Notes: generated by a model from the sequence alone, not told the origin. A stretch of 27,495 bases of DNA from JAQUGA01 sp964521105 (GCA_964521105.1 CAZFPO010000028.1:1-27495); one strand, 5' to 3'. Positions 9,224 to 17,972 are shown, counted from the stretch's first letter. A program made the numbers and translations.

Positions 9224-10249
9224 ATGAACGAACAAATAAACAACCTACTTAATCAAATTCAAGAATTTGTTCCCAAAAACAAAGCAGACCTCGATACATT
9301 CAAAATCCAATATTTAGGCAAAAAAGGCGAAATCACCGCTTTATTTGCGGGTATAAAAGATATTCCAAATGAATTGAAAAAAGATTTTGGTTTGTGGATT
9401 AATAAATTAAAGGTAGAAGCCCAATCAAAAATTGATTTTTTTTCCGAAAAATTTGAAAATGAGTCATTTGAAGTTAATTCGGGTATAGATTGTACCTTGC
9501 CAGCTAACTTTAGTCATTTGGGTGGTCGACATCCGTTGTCTATTACTACAAATAAAATTTATAAAATTTTCGAAAAAATCGGTTTCACTGTTTCGCACGG
9601 ACCAGAAATTGAAGACGACTGGCATAATTTTACGGCGCTAAATTTTCCAAAAGACCACCCTGCCAGAGATATGCAAGATACTTTTTTTGTTGAAAAAGAT
9701 CCGGATATTGCTCTTCGTACACACACTTCTTCAATTCAAGTTAGGGTTATGGAAAATACTAAACCGCCAATTCGCACAATTTGTGCAGGTAGAGTGTTTC
9801 GTAACGAATCAATTACAGCGCGCGCTCATTGTATTTTTCATCAAGTGGAAGGTTTATACATTGATAAAAATGTCTCTTTTGCCGATTTAAAACAAACCCT
9901 TTTTTATTTTGCTAAAGAATTATTTGGCGAAAAAACTCAAATCCGCTTGCGTCCTTCGTATTTCCCGTTTACAGAACCTTCTGCCGAAATGGATATAAGT
10001 TGCGATATATGTGGAGGTAAAGGTTGTAACCTTTGTAAATACTCAGGTTGGGTCGAAATTTTAGGCTGCGGCATGGTCGACCCAAATGTTCTGGAAAATT
10101 GTGGCATCGATAGTAAAGTTTATTCGGGTTTCGCATTTGGTCTTGGCATTGAAAGAATTACTCAACAATTATATAAAACAAAAGACATTCGTATGTTTTT
10201 TGAAAACGACATCAGATTTTTATCACAATTTAATTCATTTAATTCATAA
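9224..10249 (+). CDS. pheS: Phenylalanine--tRNA ligase alpha subunit
   Basis: This 341-residue class II synthetase alpha subunit forms the alpha2-beta2 enzyme that charges tRNA-Phe in the cytoplasm. An N-terminal coiled-coil-like region (~1-80) precedes the catalytic core. Class II motif 2 is visible as FRNE (~190-195) and motif 3 as FGLGIERI near the C-terminus, along with the PFTEPSAE segment. Between PSAEMD and GWVEILGCGM lies an insert with four cysteines (260, 263, 268, 271) in a CxxC-x4-CxxC pattern, which could bind zinc. I recall the same insert in Bacteroides PheS. pheT is not adjacent. The gene sits 18 bases after the cyclophilin and 11 bases before the DUF2723 gene. Confidence 0.96.
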   Translation: MNEQINNLLNQIQEFVPKNKADLDTFKIQYLGKKGEITALFAGIKDIPNELKKDFGLWINKLKVEAQSKIDFFSEKFENESFEVNSGIDCTLPANFSHLGGRHPLSITTNKIYKIFEKIGFTVSHGPEIEDDWHNFTALNFPKDHPARDMQDTFFVEKDPDIALRTHTSSIQVRVMENTKPPIRTICAGRVFRNESITARAHCIFHQVEGLYIDKNVSFADLKQTLFYFAKELFGEKTQIRLRPSYFPFTEPSAEMDISCDICGGKGCNLCKYSGWVEILGCGMVDPNVLENCGIDSKVYSGFAFGLGIERITQQLYKTKDIRMFFENDIRFLSQFNSFNS

Positions 10250-10260
10250 AAAAAACTCTT

Positions 10261-13200
10261 ATGAAGAATTACAAACTACTTAACAATGTTATTGGATGGT
10301 TAGTGTTTATTTTTGCTTCGGCAGTTTATATTATGACCGCCGAACCAACCGCTAGTTTTTGGGATTGTGGCGAATATATTGCTACTGCCTATAAACTTCA
10401 AGTTGGACACCCACCTGGTGCCCCTACGTTTCAATTAATTGGAAAAATATTTTCATTACTTGCAGGTGGCGATGTTACTAAAGTTGCTTGGTACGTTAAT
10501 GTGATGTCTGCTTTGTTTTCTGGTATGACTATCGCTTTAATGTTTTGGTCGTTAACCATGCTTATTAAAAAACTTGCCCTGTTAAAAGACAATGTTCTTA
10601 GCAATCATAAAACAATAGCTATTTTGGGTAGTGCATTAGTTGGATCATTAGCTTATACCTTCTCGGATACTTTTTGGTTTTCGGCGGTAGAGGGCGAAGT
10701 TTATGCTATGTCATCGTTTTTTACTGCGTTGGTTTTTTGGATGATTCTAAAATGGGAACAAGTTGCCGACCAAAAAGACTCTTTGCGATGGCTGGTGCTA
10801 ATTGCATACATGATAGGGCTTTCAATTGGTGTTCACTTACTTAATTTACTTACCGTTCCTGCTATAGTGTTTGTTTATTATTTTAAAAAATACACTCCAA
10901 CCTGGAAAGGTGGCATTTTAGCATTCGTGTTAAGTATTGTTATTTTGGCGGGTATTCTTTTTGGAATTATTCCTCTTGTTGTTTCGCTTGCTGGTAAATT
11001 TGAAATTACTTTTGTTAACTCATTTGGATTACCTTTTAATAGCGGTACAATTTTTTATTTTGCTCTTATTATTGGGGGAATTATTTTTGGATTATATTAC
11101 ACTAAAAAGAAGTTAAAACCTGTTTGGAATACTATTATTCTTGCATTTTCTTTTATTTTAATTGGATATTCAACCTTTGCAATTCTTATTATTCGTTCAA
11201 ATGCAAATACACCTATTGACGAAAATAATCCCGAAGATGCTGTGGCGCTATTGGCGTATTTAAATCGTGAGCAATATGGATCTACTCCTTTGTTTTCTGG
11301 TCAATATTATAATGCCCCCGCTGTTGGGTTCGAAGATGGAACTCCGTTTTATGTAAAAGATAAAAAATCAGGAAAATACATTGTTTCCGACGACAGAAAA
11401 GCGTCTATTCCAAAATACGACCCTAAATATTGTACTGTTTTTCCTCGTATGTGGAGTAATCAACAAGGACATCATGCCACTTTTTATAAAGAATGGGCGG
11501 GTATTAAAAACGACCCCAATAACCGCATTATACCTTCTATGGGACATAATCTTAGATTTTTTAAAGATTACCAAATTGGGTACATGTATCTACGATATTT
11601 TATGTGGAATTTCGTAGGCCGTCAAAACGATGTTCAAGGTTATGGTGGTGTTTTAAATGGAAATTGGATTAGTGGAATTGATTTTATCGACGAAATGAGA
11701 GTCGGACCCCAAGATAATATTCCCGAAAGTATTAAAAGCAAAGGACGAAATACATACTTTTTCTTACCGTTATTATTAGGTTTAATCGGGCTCTTTTTTC
11801 ATTTCTATCGAAACTCCAAAGATGCTGTTGTTATTTCTTTATTGTTTTTCATGACAGGTCTTGCGATAGCAATTTACCTTAATATGTATGCTTATCAACC
11901 TCGTGAACGTGATTATGCTTTTGCCGCTTCGTTTTATGCGTTTGCTATGTGGATTGGTTTTGGAACATACGCTATTTACGACTTCATGAAAAAACATGTT
12001 AATCCTACTGTAACTGCGGTTTCATGTGTTATAGGTACATTAATTTTAGTCCCAGCTGTAATGGCTAACCAAAATTGGGACGACCACGACCGTTCTAATC
12101 GTTATACGGTGTTAGCTATTGCTTCAAATTATTTGAATTCGTGCGAAAAAAACGCCATCATTTTTACAAATGGTGATAACGACACTTTCCCATTATGGTA
12201 TGCTCAAGAAGTTGAGGGCGTAAGAACAGATGTTCGAGTTTGTAACCTCAGTCTTTTAAATACCGACTGGTATATCGATCAAATGAAACGCAAAGCATAC
12301 GAATCGGAGCCACTTCCTATGCAAATGACCAAGGATTTATATAAGCAAGGAACTCGCGATTATATGCCTGTTTTGCCACAAGATGAAAGTTATATGAATA
12401 TTAAGTTGGTGGTAAACGATATTTTAAGCGACTCTAAAAGAGTTCGATTTAGCAACAATAAAGAGATGAATTTTATTCCTACTAATAAATTTATTTTACC
12501 TGTCGATTCGGCTAAAGTTATTAAAAATGGTGTGGTTTCGCCCGAAAACGCAAATTTAATTGTTAAAAATATCGAATGGGAAATATCCGATAATATTCTT
12601 CAAAAAAACATGATTGCCATGATGGATATTTTAGCAAACTTTAATTGGGACAGACCAATATATTTTGCTGTAACTACCGGAAATGATGCTTATTTTGGCT
12701 TAGAAAAATATTTTCAACTCGAAGGTCTTGCATATCGATTAGTGCCAATTAGAAACGATGTGCCTGCCGAAGATTTGTCGTTGGGTAGAATTAATACAAA
12801 TGTCCTTTATAATAACTTAATGAATAAATTTACTTGGGGTGGTTTAAACGACCCAAGAGTTTATTTGAGCGAAGACAATACAAGGTTAACTATGACGGTT
12901 CGAACCATTTTCGGAAGATTAGCAAATGCTTTAATTAGCGAAAATAAAATCGACTCTGCTTTAAAAGTTTTAGATAGAGCCGAGGAAATAATGCCAAATA
13001 AATTAGTGCCGTATAATTATTTTAACTTGCCTTTTGCCGAAGCTTATTATCGAATAGGTACAACTGCTGCTATTGCCAAAGGAAATGCAATAATGGAAAC
13101 GTTAATCAAAATATGCGACTCGGAATTAACCTATTATTTTAAATTTAAAGGAAGTTTTGCTTCAGGCGTAGATCGAGAAATTCAACAAAATCTTGGAATT

Positions 13201-13320
13201 CTTCAGCGATTGTCGCAAATAGCCGAAACGTATAAAGTTGATTCGGTTAAAAAACAAGCAGATAACATTTTTGAAATGAGTTATACTCAATGGGCTCAAA
13301 ATAAAGGTAAAACGAGATAA
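10261..13320 (+). CDS. DUF2723 membrane glycosyltransferase, candidate protein O-mannosyltransferase
   Basis: This 1019-residue multi-pass membrane protein has about a dozen hydrophobic segments in residues ~10-600 and a soluble C-terminal half. The first loop carries TAEPTASFWDCGEY with Asp35 and Glu38, the GT-C-type acidic site of the DUF2723 family. A second conserved block, FTNGDNDTFPLWY (~635-647), opens the C-terminal domain. The last ~150 residues look helical and TPR-like. Family knowledge: DUF2723 includes the animal protein O-mannosyltransferase TMEM260, and Bacteroidota have general protein O-glycosylation in the periplasm. The substrate here is inferred, not shown. It lies between pheS (11 bases) and a NodB-type deacetylase (8 bases). 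Confidence 0.85.
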   Translation: MKNYKLLNNVIGWLVFIFASAVYIMTAEPTASFWDCGEYIATAYKLQVGHPPGAPTFQLIGKIFSLLAGGDVTKVAWYVNVMSALFSGMTIALMFWSLTMLIKKLALLKDNVLSNHKTIAILGSALVGSLAYTFSDTFWFSAVEGEVYAMSSFFTALVFWMILKWEQVADQKDSLRWLVLIAYMIGLSIGVHLLNLLTVPAIVFVYYFKKYTPTWKGGILAFVLSIVILAGILFGIIPLVVSLAGKFEITFVNSFGLPFNSGTIFYFALIIGGIIFGLYYTKKKLKPVWNTIILAFSFILIGYSTFAILIIRSNANTPIDENNPEDAVALLAYLNREQYGSTPLFSGQYYNAPAVGFEDGTPFYVKDKKSGKYIVSDDRKASIPKYDPKYCTVFPRMWSNQQGHHATFYKEWAGIKNDPNNRIIPSMGHNLRFFKDYQIGYMYLRYFMWNFVGRQNDVQGYGGVLNGNWISGIDFIDEMRVGPQDNIPESIKSKGRNTYFFLPLLLGLIGLFFHFYRNSKDAVVISLLFFMTGLAIAIYLNMYAYQPRERDYAFAASFYAFAMWIGFGTYAIYDFMKKHVNPTVTAVSCVIGTLILVPAVMANQNWDDHDRSNRYTVLAIASNYLNSCEKNAIIFTNGDNDTFPLWYAQEVEGVRTDVRVCNLSLLNTDWYIDQMKRKAYESEPLPMQMTKDLYKQGTRDYMPVLPQDESYMNIKLVVNDILSDSKRVRFSNNKEMNFIPTNKFILPVDSAKVIKNGVVSPENANLIVKNIEWEISDNILQKNMIAMMDILANFNWDRPIYFAVTTGNDAYFGLEKYFQLEGLAYRLVPIRNDVPAEDLSLGRINTNVLYNNLMNKFTWGGLNDPRVYLSEDNTRLTMTVRTIFGRLANALISENKIDSALKVLDRAEEIMPNKLVPYNYFNLPFAEAYYRIGTTAAIAKGNAIMETLIKICDSELTYYFKFKGSFASGVDREIQQNLGILQRLSQIAETYKVDSVKKQADNIFEMSYTQWAQNKGKTR

Positions 13321-13328
13321 TTATTATT

Positions 13329-13979
13329 TTGAAAAATTCTCTAATTAACCCATCGAAGTTTGCAAAACACTTTTTTCCCAATTACCTCATTTGGAATTTC
13401 CCAAATGAGGTAAATTCGGTTTTTTTAACCTTCGATGATGGACCAACAGAAGAATTAACGGTTAAAATTTTAAATATTTTAGGCGAAAAAAAAATTAAAG
13501 CCACTTTTTTTATTGTAGGTGAAAATATTGAAAAAAAACCTGAGTTGTATAAACAAATCATTAATTCAGGACATGAGGTTGGTAATCACACACATAACCA
13601 TTTAAAAGGTTGGAAATCCGAAACAATTAGTTATTTTAGAAATGTGCTCAAAGCATCTAAACAGATTGATTCTGCGCTGTTTAGACCTCCATACGGTAAA
13701 ATAACTCTAAGGCAGGCAAAATATTTAAAAAACCGATTTGATATTATTATGTGGTCGGTTTTAACCTATGATTTCGACAAAACGGTAAGTCCGGAAGAAT
13801 GTTTATTGCTTAGTATGGAAGTTAAACCAGGAAACATTGTTGTTTTTCATGATAATGTAAAATCCGCAGATAATCTTTTATATGCATTACCTCGTTTTAT
13901 CGATTTTTGTCTTTCCAAAGGTTATGTTTTTAAAACAATAAGTGAAGGATTAAATAAAAAAGAAGAGGTTCTGTTTTGA
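13329..13979 (+). CDS. NodB-type polysaccharide deacetylase family protein
   Basis: This 216-residue single NodB domain has no signal peptide. Motif 1 is TFDDGP (Asp36, Asp37). Motif 2 is HTHNH (His87 to His91), which with Asp37 forms the usual metal triad. Motif 3 is RPPYG (119-123), and a late VVFHDN supplies the final His. It is a metal-dependent carbohydrate-ester or N-deacetylase; the substrate (peptidoglycan, capsule or other glycan) cannot be told. The only usual start codon before motif 1 is a TTG at 13329, eight bases after the upstream stop; no in-frame ATG or GTG exists there. A 13-bp perfect hairpin (13382-13413) lies within the first 29 codons. It is the last gene of the run beginning at 8525 and converges with the stress-protein gene. 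Confidence 0.88.
   Translation: MKNSLINPSKFAKHFFPNYLIWNFPNEVNSVFLTFDDGPTEELTVKILNILGEKKIKATFFIVGENIEKKPELYKQIINSGHEVGNHTHNHLKGWKSETISYFRNVLKASKQIDSALFRPPYGKITLRQAKYLKNRFDIIMWSVLTYDFDKTVSPEECLLLSMEVKPGNIVVFHDNVKSADNLLYALPRFIDFCLSKGYVFKTISEGLNKKEEVLF
13382..13413 (+). repeat. Perfect 13-bp inverted repeat inside the deacetylase coding start
   Basis: Left arm TTACCTCATTTGG (13382-13394), six-base loop, right arm CCAAATGAGGTAA (13401-13413). A run of seven T begins seven bases after the right arm. It lies about 50-85 bases after the TTG start. In RNA it would form a stable hairpin near the ribosome entry region and resembles an attenuator or a terminator with an offset U-tract. Confidence 0.6.
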
Positions 13980-14008
13980 ACCCCTTTCTTTTATTATAAA
14001 TGGTAATA

Positions 14009-14857
14009 TTACTTTAAATTGCCATAAATATCAGTGGCTGTAACACTTAAAACAGGGAAACAACAATTGTTTACAAGTTCACGTGCTTGAGCACCAAGCC
14101 AAATACCTGATACATCAGAACTTTGTTCGGTCATTGTAACAATTAAGTTTGCATCAATTTCTTTTGCAAATTCAACGGTTGTTTGTGTTATGTGGTACGA
14201 TTCGCGTTTATATATTTGATATCGAACATTTTTTGTTTTCAAATATCGTTCTACGGTATAAAGATATGAATCAATCAATTGACGTAATTCATGATTGGGT
14301 GAAGTGTATAAGCCTAAAACATGAACCTTAGCAGCAAACAATTTTGCAAATTTTACCGCTATGGGTAGTTTCTGACGAGTTTCTTCCGATAAATCAATTG
14401 GAACTAAAATGTCGGTTAATGCCCTGCTTACTTTTGTTTTATTTCGTATGGTTAATACTGGACAATTTACTGCCATTACAGTTCGATATGCGTTGTTTCC
14501 AATAAAATAATCTTCTTCACCCGAAATACCATGGGCTCCGACTACTACTAAATCGGCTCCAGTTTCCTCTGCTTCTTGAGCTAAAACTGAACTAACTTTT
14601 CCAGAAATAATTTTTGTAATTATGCTTTTCCCCTTTGGCATTAATGTTTTATGATCTTCTGCAATTTTTTCAAGCTTTTCTTTTGCTAATTGAGTATATT
14701 CATCTAAGTTCTCGGACATTAAACCTAAGGTTGTTCCTGGTGTTTGTGCCCAAATTAATGTGATATCGCACTTTGCTTTATCGGCAATAGTGGTGGCATG
14801 CTTTAATGCGTTAATTGACGATTCGGAAAAATCAGTTCCTACAATAATTCCTTTCAT
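14009..14857 (-). CDS. Universal stress protein, two tandem UspA domains
   Basis: This 282-residue cytoplasmic protein has two UspA-type alpha/beta domains (~1-140 and ~147-278). The first opens with the strand IIVGTDFSESS and has an ATP-binding-type loop around residues 106-121 (GAHG-x9-GN), close to the G-x2-G-x9-G(S/T) signature. The second domain starts with DILVPIDLSEE, but its nucleotide loop is degraded (TEQSSDVSGIWLG), so only the first is likely to bind ATP. Such fused pairs behave like an internal Usp dimer. It probably acts in stress or growth-arrest responses; no specific partner is visible. It converges with the deacetylase gene and lies downstream of the secreted EEP protein on the same strand with a 109-base gap, so separate transcription is likely. 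No perfect -7 box was seen there. Confidence 0.9.
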   Translation of the reverse strand: MKGIIVGTDFSESSINALKHATTIADKAKCDITLIWAQTPGTTLGLMSENLDEYTQLAKEKLEKIAEDHKTLMPKGKSIITKIISGKVSSVLAQEAEETGADLVVVGAHGISGEEDYFIGNNAYRTVMAVNCPVLTIRNKTKVSRALTDILVPIDLSEETRQKLPIAVKFAKLFAAKVHVLGLYTSPNHELRQLIDSYLYTVERYLKTKNVRYQIYKRESYHITQTTVEFAKEIDANLIVTMTEQSSDVSGIWLGAQARELVNNCCFPVLSVTATDIYGNLK

Positions 14858-14966
14858 ATTCTTTTGGTTTTATGTTGTTTTTATTATTAACCGTAAAAAT
14901 ACAATATTATTTTAAAATACAAACATTTTTTTTAAGTTTACGAAATTGTTGTAACACTATTTCAAA

Positions 14967-16271
14967 TTATCTTCTTTTAGCGGGAATGCTTATAAGTTTT
15001 ATAATTGATACCGTAGTTTTTGATTCAACTTTTAAAAAATACATCCCTTCTGAAAGCTCAGGAATATCAATTGTTTTTTCTTGCCTTGGTGGTTCAAATG
15101 TGAAATTTCCTTTGGTAATACATACTCCTCGCGAATCAATTAAAGAAAAAGTGAAATTTTCAAAAATATCTGATTTGATAAATAATTTTATATCACCTTG
15201 AATAGGATTTTGTGTTTTAATGTCTGCGGTATTTAGCTTTGAATTACTTGATACACCAGCATTTGTGTAATAAACTAAAAAATCCATGATTACCGGTAAG
15301 TGATCCGACATACTATATAATGCATTGGCAACATTGGTAGGTATTATGTTATTTGTTGGTGATATTATGGTTCCATTGTATCTGTTACCATCTTGTCCTA
15401 ATGCATGATAAGTTGAAGGTAGTGCTTGTAAATTATCAAACCCATTTAATACCTGCGAAGATACCATAATATGGTCAAATCTATCGTCTAAACCGCCTGT
15501 TGAAAAACAATCGCCACTAGTATGAGTTGATTGCGTGTGGATGTTTTTAAATTGACTATTATTATTCCAGTTTCCAGGCGAATTAATTGGATCATAAAAT
15601 CTTATGGCAGTATTGGGATAGTTTAATAATAGCTGATAAAACGATTCGTTTGATGTATAAACGTTAAAATCACCAGAAAGAACATAATTATCCGATACAC
15701 CCCAATTGTTTAATTTTGACATAAGTGATTGAGTCATGGTATATCTGTCTGCAGTATCGGTCGTTCCAGCTTTCATGTGCCCAACTATCGAAACAAAAAA
15801 AACCGTGTCGCCTTGTTCTAAATCGGGAGTGTTAAAATATAGACGATAGATGTTAAAATCTCGAACAATAGTAGGAACTGAGGTGCTCGATTTTAAAGTT
15901 AGTTTTCGGCTATCATAAAACATCATATTTGCAATAGTACCACCCGATTGGCTTGTCAATTGTCCCGCTTTCCAGTAATTTACACCATTTATGTTCAATA
16001 CGTTGTTTAAGATTCGTGTTACATGTGCTTGCGTAATGCCTATTTCATTAACTGTTATGATGTCAGGATTTACATAAGGGATAATTGTCTTTAAACTAGC
16101 ATCTTTTACATCTAAACTATTATTGGTTGATGTGCAACCTCCATAAGGGCTTTGTAAATACTGCATTAAATTGTATTGCATAAGTCTAACTGTATCCTGA
16201 GCTTTAACAGAATAATTAAATGATAGCCAAACTATAATATTTAGTATAATACTGTTTCTAAGTGTTTTCAT
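14967..16271 (-). CDS. Secreted endonuclease/exonuclease/phosphatase-fold protein with T9SS sorting domain
   Basis: This 434-residue protein has a signal peptide (cleavage expected before Gln25), an EEP/DNase-I-like domain (~28-340) and a T9SS type A sorting domain (~350-434). The catalytic set of the fold is present: MQYNL, Glu76 in VNEIG, GHM, Asp201 and Asn203 in GDFN, Asp266-His267 in FDHIM, and Asp323-His324 in SDHLP. It is therefore probably an active metal-dependent phosphodiesterase or nuclease outside the cell, perhaps for scavenging DNA phosphate; the substrate is not shown. The frame extends seven codons upstream to a TTG, but the ATG at 16271 gives a cleaner signal peptide. It is divergent from fetAB. 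Confidence 0.88.
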   Translation of the reverse strand: MKTLRNSIILNIIVWLSFNYSVKAQDTVRLMQYNLMQYLQSPYGGCTSTNNSLDVKDASLKTIIPYVNPDIITVNEIGITQAHVTRILNNVLNINGVNYWKAGQLTSQSGGTIANMMFYDSRKLTLKSSTSVPTIVRDFNIYRLYFNTPDLEQGDTVFFVSIVGHMKAGTTDTADRYTMTQSLMSKLNNWGVSDNYVLSGDFNVYTSNESFYQLLLNYPNTAIRFYDPINSPGNWNNNSQFKNIHTQSTHTSGDCFSTGGLDDRFDHIMVSSQVLNGFDNLQALPSTYHALGQDGNRYNGTIISPTNNIIPTNVANALYSMSDHLPVIMDFLVYYTNAGVSSNSKLNTADIKTQNPIQGDIKLFIKSDIFENFTFSLIDSRGVCITKGNFTFEPPRQEKTIDIPELSEGMYFLKVESKTTVSIIKLISIPAKRR

Positions 16272-16289
16272 TTTAACTTTTATAATTTT

Positions 16290-16297
16290 CAAAAATA
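16290..16297 (-). promoter_or_regulatory. Candidate -7 box for the secreted EEP-fold gene
   Basis: The minus strand reads TATTTTTG, a full match to TAnnTTTG, ending 18 bases before the ATG at 16271. If used, it also makes the TTG start at 16292 impossible, because that codon would overlap the box. No -33 element was recognised. Confidence 0.35.
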
Positions 16298-16391
16298 CTT
16301 ACAATGTTCGTTAAAATAATATTATTTTGAAAGTTTAGAATTTAATTAACAATAAATAAGTTGAACAAATTAAGAAAAAACAAAAACTTAG

Positions 16392-16399
16392 TACTTTTG
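16392..16399 (+). promoter_or_regulatory. Candidate -7 box of fetAB, almost touching the start codon
   Basis: TACTTTTG followed by C is a full consensus match. Its final G is only five bases before the ATG at 16405, so the predicted transcript would start at or beside the start codon. No -33 TTTG was found at the usual spacing; the nearest TTG is 28 bases upstream of the box. Confidence 0.4.
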
Positions 16400-16404
16400 C
16401 GAGC

Positions 16405-17043
16405 ATGATTAAAGTTGAAAACATTTCCATTTCGTTTGAAAAACCAGTGATGAAAAATTTCTCAATGACCATTAATGATGGCGAAAAAGTTGCTATTGCC
16501 GGATTTTCGGGAGTCGGAAAATCAACATTACTTCATGCTTTGATGGGGTTTGTAGAAAAACAAAAAGGAGAAATTATAATCAATAACTTAGTGTTAAACG
16601 CTTCAAATATTCGGCAAATTAGAAAATTAATTAGTTGGTTGCCTCAAGAATTAAGTATGAGGTTTGAGATGGTTGAAGAGTTGTTTTACTACCCCTTTGG
16701 TTTTTCACAAAACAAAAAAAATACACCTCAAAAAAATTTAATACAAGAGGTTTTTAATAAACTCAAGTTAGAAATCGGCATTTTATCCAAAAAAACAGAT
16801 GAAATATCAGGGGGGCAAAAACAAAGAGTAGTTTTAGCATCACAACTATTGTTAAATAAACCTATTTTATTAATGGATGAGCCTTCTTCGGCACTTGACG
16901 ATGAGTCGCAGACAGCTGTGTTAGAATTGTTTAAATCATTTTCAAATATCACTCTGATTTCGGCAACACACAATCCAAAATGGATCGAAAGCATGGATAG
17001 AGTTATATATTTGCCCGAAATAAATAATAACAACCATGAATAG
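16405..17043 (+). CDS. fetA: ABC transporter ATP-binding protein, FetA (YbbL) type
   Basis: This 212-residue ATPase has Walker A GFSGVGKST (33-41), Q-loop Gln81, signature SGGQ (135-138), Walker B ILLMDEP (154-160) and H-loop His189, all intact. The small size and the UPF0014-family permease that follows identify it as the FetA half of FetAB. In E. coli FetAB is linked to iron homeostasis and peroxide resistance, probably by exporting iron; transfer of that role to this organism is inferred. The stop codon overlaps the start of fetB by eight bases, which implies translational coupling. The N-terminus MIKVENISISF is exactly where ABC domains begin, so the start at 16405 is firm even though the predicted promoter leaves almost no leader. 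Confidence 0.9.
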   Translation: MIKVENISISFEKPVMKNFSMTINDGEKVAIAGFSGVGKSTLLHALMGFVEKQKGEIIINNLVLNASNIRQIRKLISWLPQELSMRFEMVEELFYYPFGFSQNKKNTPQKNLIQEVFNKLKLEIGILSKKTDEISGGQKQRVVLASQLLLNKPILLMDEPSSALDDESQTAVLELFKSFSNITLISATHNPKWIESMDRVIYLPEINNNNHE

Positions 17044-17842
17044 TGTTCAAGATATTTCATGGTTCGACCTCTCGTTAGGTTATGTTTTATTATTAATTCC
17101 ACTTTTTTTTCTATATTATTTTCAAACAGGTTTAGTTAAATCTACAATTATTGCTATTGTCCGTATGACTATTCAGCTTTTGATGGTTGGAGTTTATTTA
17201 GAATATTTATTTAAGCTAAATCATCCTTTAGTGAATATAGTTTGGGTTTTATTAATGCTTGTAATAGCCTCTTTTACAATTATAAAACGTAGCGAATTAA
17301 ATCGAAAATTATTTATTATTCCAACACTTCTTTCACTAATCATCAGTGTTTTTGTGGTGGATATTTACTTTCTGGGATTCGTAGTCGGGTTTGATTTTTT
17401 ACTAGATGCAAGATACTTGATTCCAATTAGTGGAATGATGATAGGAAATTGCTTATCAAACAATATTGTGGCTCTAAACTCATTTTACGACCATTTATCA
17501 AAAGAACAAATTCTATATAAATATTCAATTGCAAATGGTGCAACTATGGGCGAAGCGCTGAGAATTTTTATGAAACAAGCACTAACAAAATCAATTAATC
17601 CAATAATTGCAAGTACCGCAGTTGTAGGATTAATTTCACTTCCTGGTATGATGACAGGACAAATTTTAGGTGGAAGCAATCCAATTATTGCTATTAAATA
17701 TCAAATAATGATAATGATAACCATTTTGGTTTCATCAATTATAACGGTGGTTTTATCAATAAAAATATCAAATAAGTTCGTTTTTAATAATTTTGATATG
17801 CCATTAAAAAATATAAGAGCATTTAAAAAACGAACTAAATAA
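17036..17842 (+). CDS. fetB: ABC transporter permease, FetB (YbbM, UPF0014) type
   Basis: This 268-residue inner-membrane protein has about seven hydrophobic helices and the UPF0014 family hallmarks: the RMTIQL stretch near residue 43, PISGMMIGNC in the middle, GATMGEAL, and SLPGMMTGQILGG near residue 205. Length matches E. coli FetB (about 260). It would form the membrane channel of the FetAB exporter. The ATG lies inside the last codons of fetA (eight-base overlap), so the two are made together. The gene is followed by a 130-base spacer leading to topA, with no terminator hairpin seen, so some read-through into topA is possible. Confidence 0.9.
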   Translation: MNSVQDISWFDLSLGYVLLLIPLFFLYYFQTGLVKSTIIAIVRMTIQLLMVGVYLEYLFKLNHPLVNIVWVLLMLVIASFTIIKRSELNRKLFIIPTLLSLIISVFVVDIYFLGFVVGFDFLLDARYLIPISGMMIGNCLSNNIVALNSFYDHLSKEQILYKYSIANGATMGEALRIFMKQALTKSINPIIASTAVVGLISLPGMMTGQILGGSNPIIAIKYQIMIMITILVSSIITVVLSIKISNKFVFNNFDMPLKNIRAFKKRTK

Positions 17843-17850
17843 AAAAATTC

Positions 17851-17868
17851 TAATTTTGCAAAATATTA
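17851..17868 (+). promoter_or_regulatory. Distal candidate -7 box before topA, inside a palindrome
   Basis: TAATTTTG followed by C at 17851-17859 matches the -7 consensus. The 12 bases 17853-17864 (ATTTTGCAAAAT) are a perfect palindrome. It would give topA a leader of about 110 bases containing an 11-codon open frame. It is the less likely of two topA promoter candidates. Confidence 0.3.
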
Positions 17869-17927
17869 AATGGCGACACATTGTATTCGGATAGAATTGG
17901 AATAAATCAATTTTGAAAAATTATGTG

Positions 17928-17935
17928 TACGTTTG
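17928..17935 (+). promoter_or_regulatory. Proximal candidate -7 box of topA
   Basis: TACGTTTG is a full match to TAnnTTTG and ends 37 bases before the topA ATG, the distance seen for most other genes in this window. A TTTG at 17912-17915 is only 12 bases away, too close for a standard -33. Confidence 0.4.
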
Positions 17936-17972
17936 TCAAAGAAAGTAAGTAAAAAATAAAATCAGGTAAAAT

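Noticed and set aside
14003..14012. Ten-base palindrome GTAATATTAC between the convergent deacetylase and stress-protein genes
   Set aside because: Short, AT-only except the ends, overlaps a stop codon and has no U-run, so it is not a credible terminator or operator.
14872..15201. Plus-strand open frame of 109 codons overlapping the end of the secreted EEP-fold gene
   Set aside because: Most of it is the complement of the sorting domain of the minus-strand gene, whose family match is clear. The start is in AT-rich spacer and no domain is seen.
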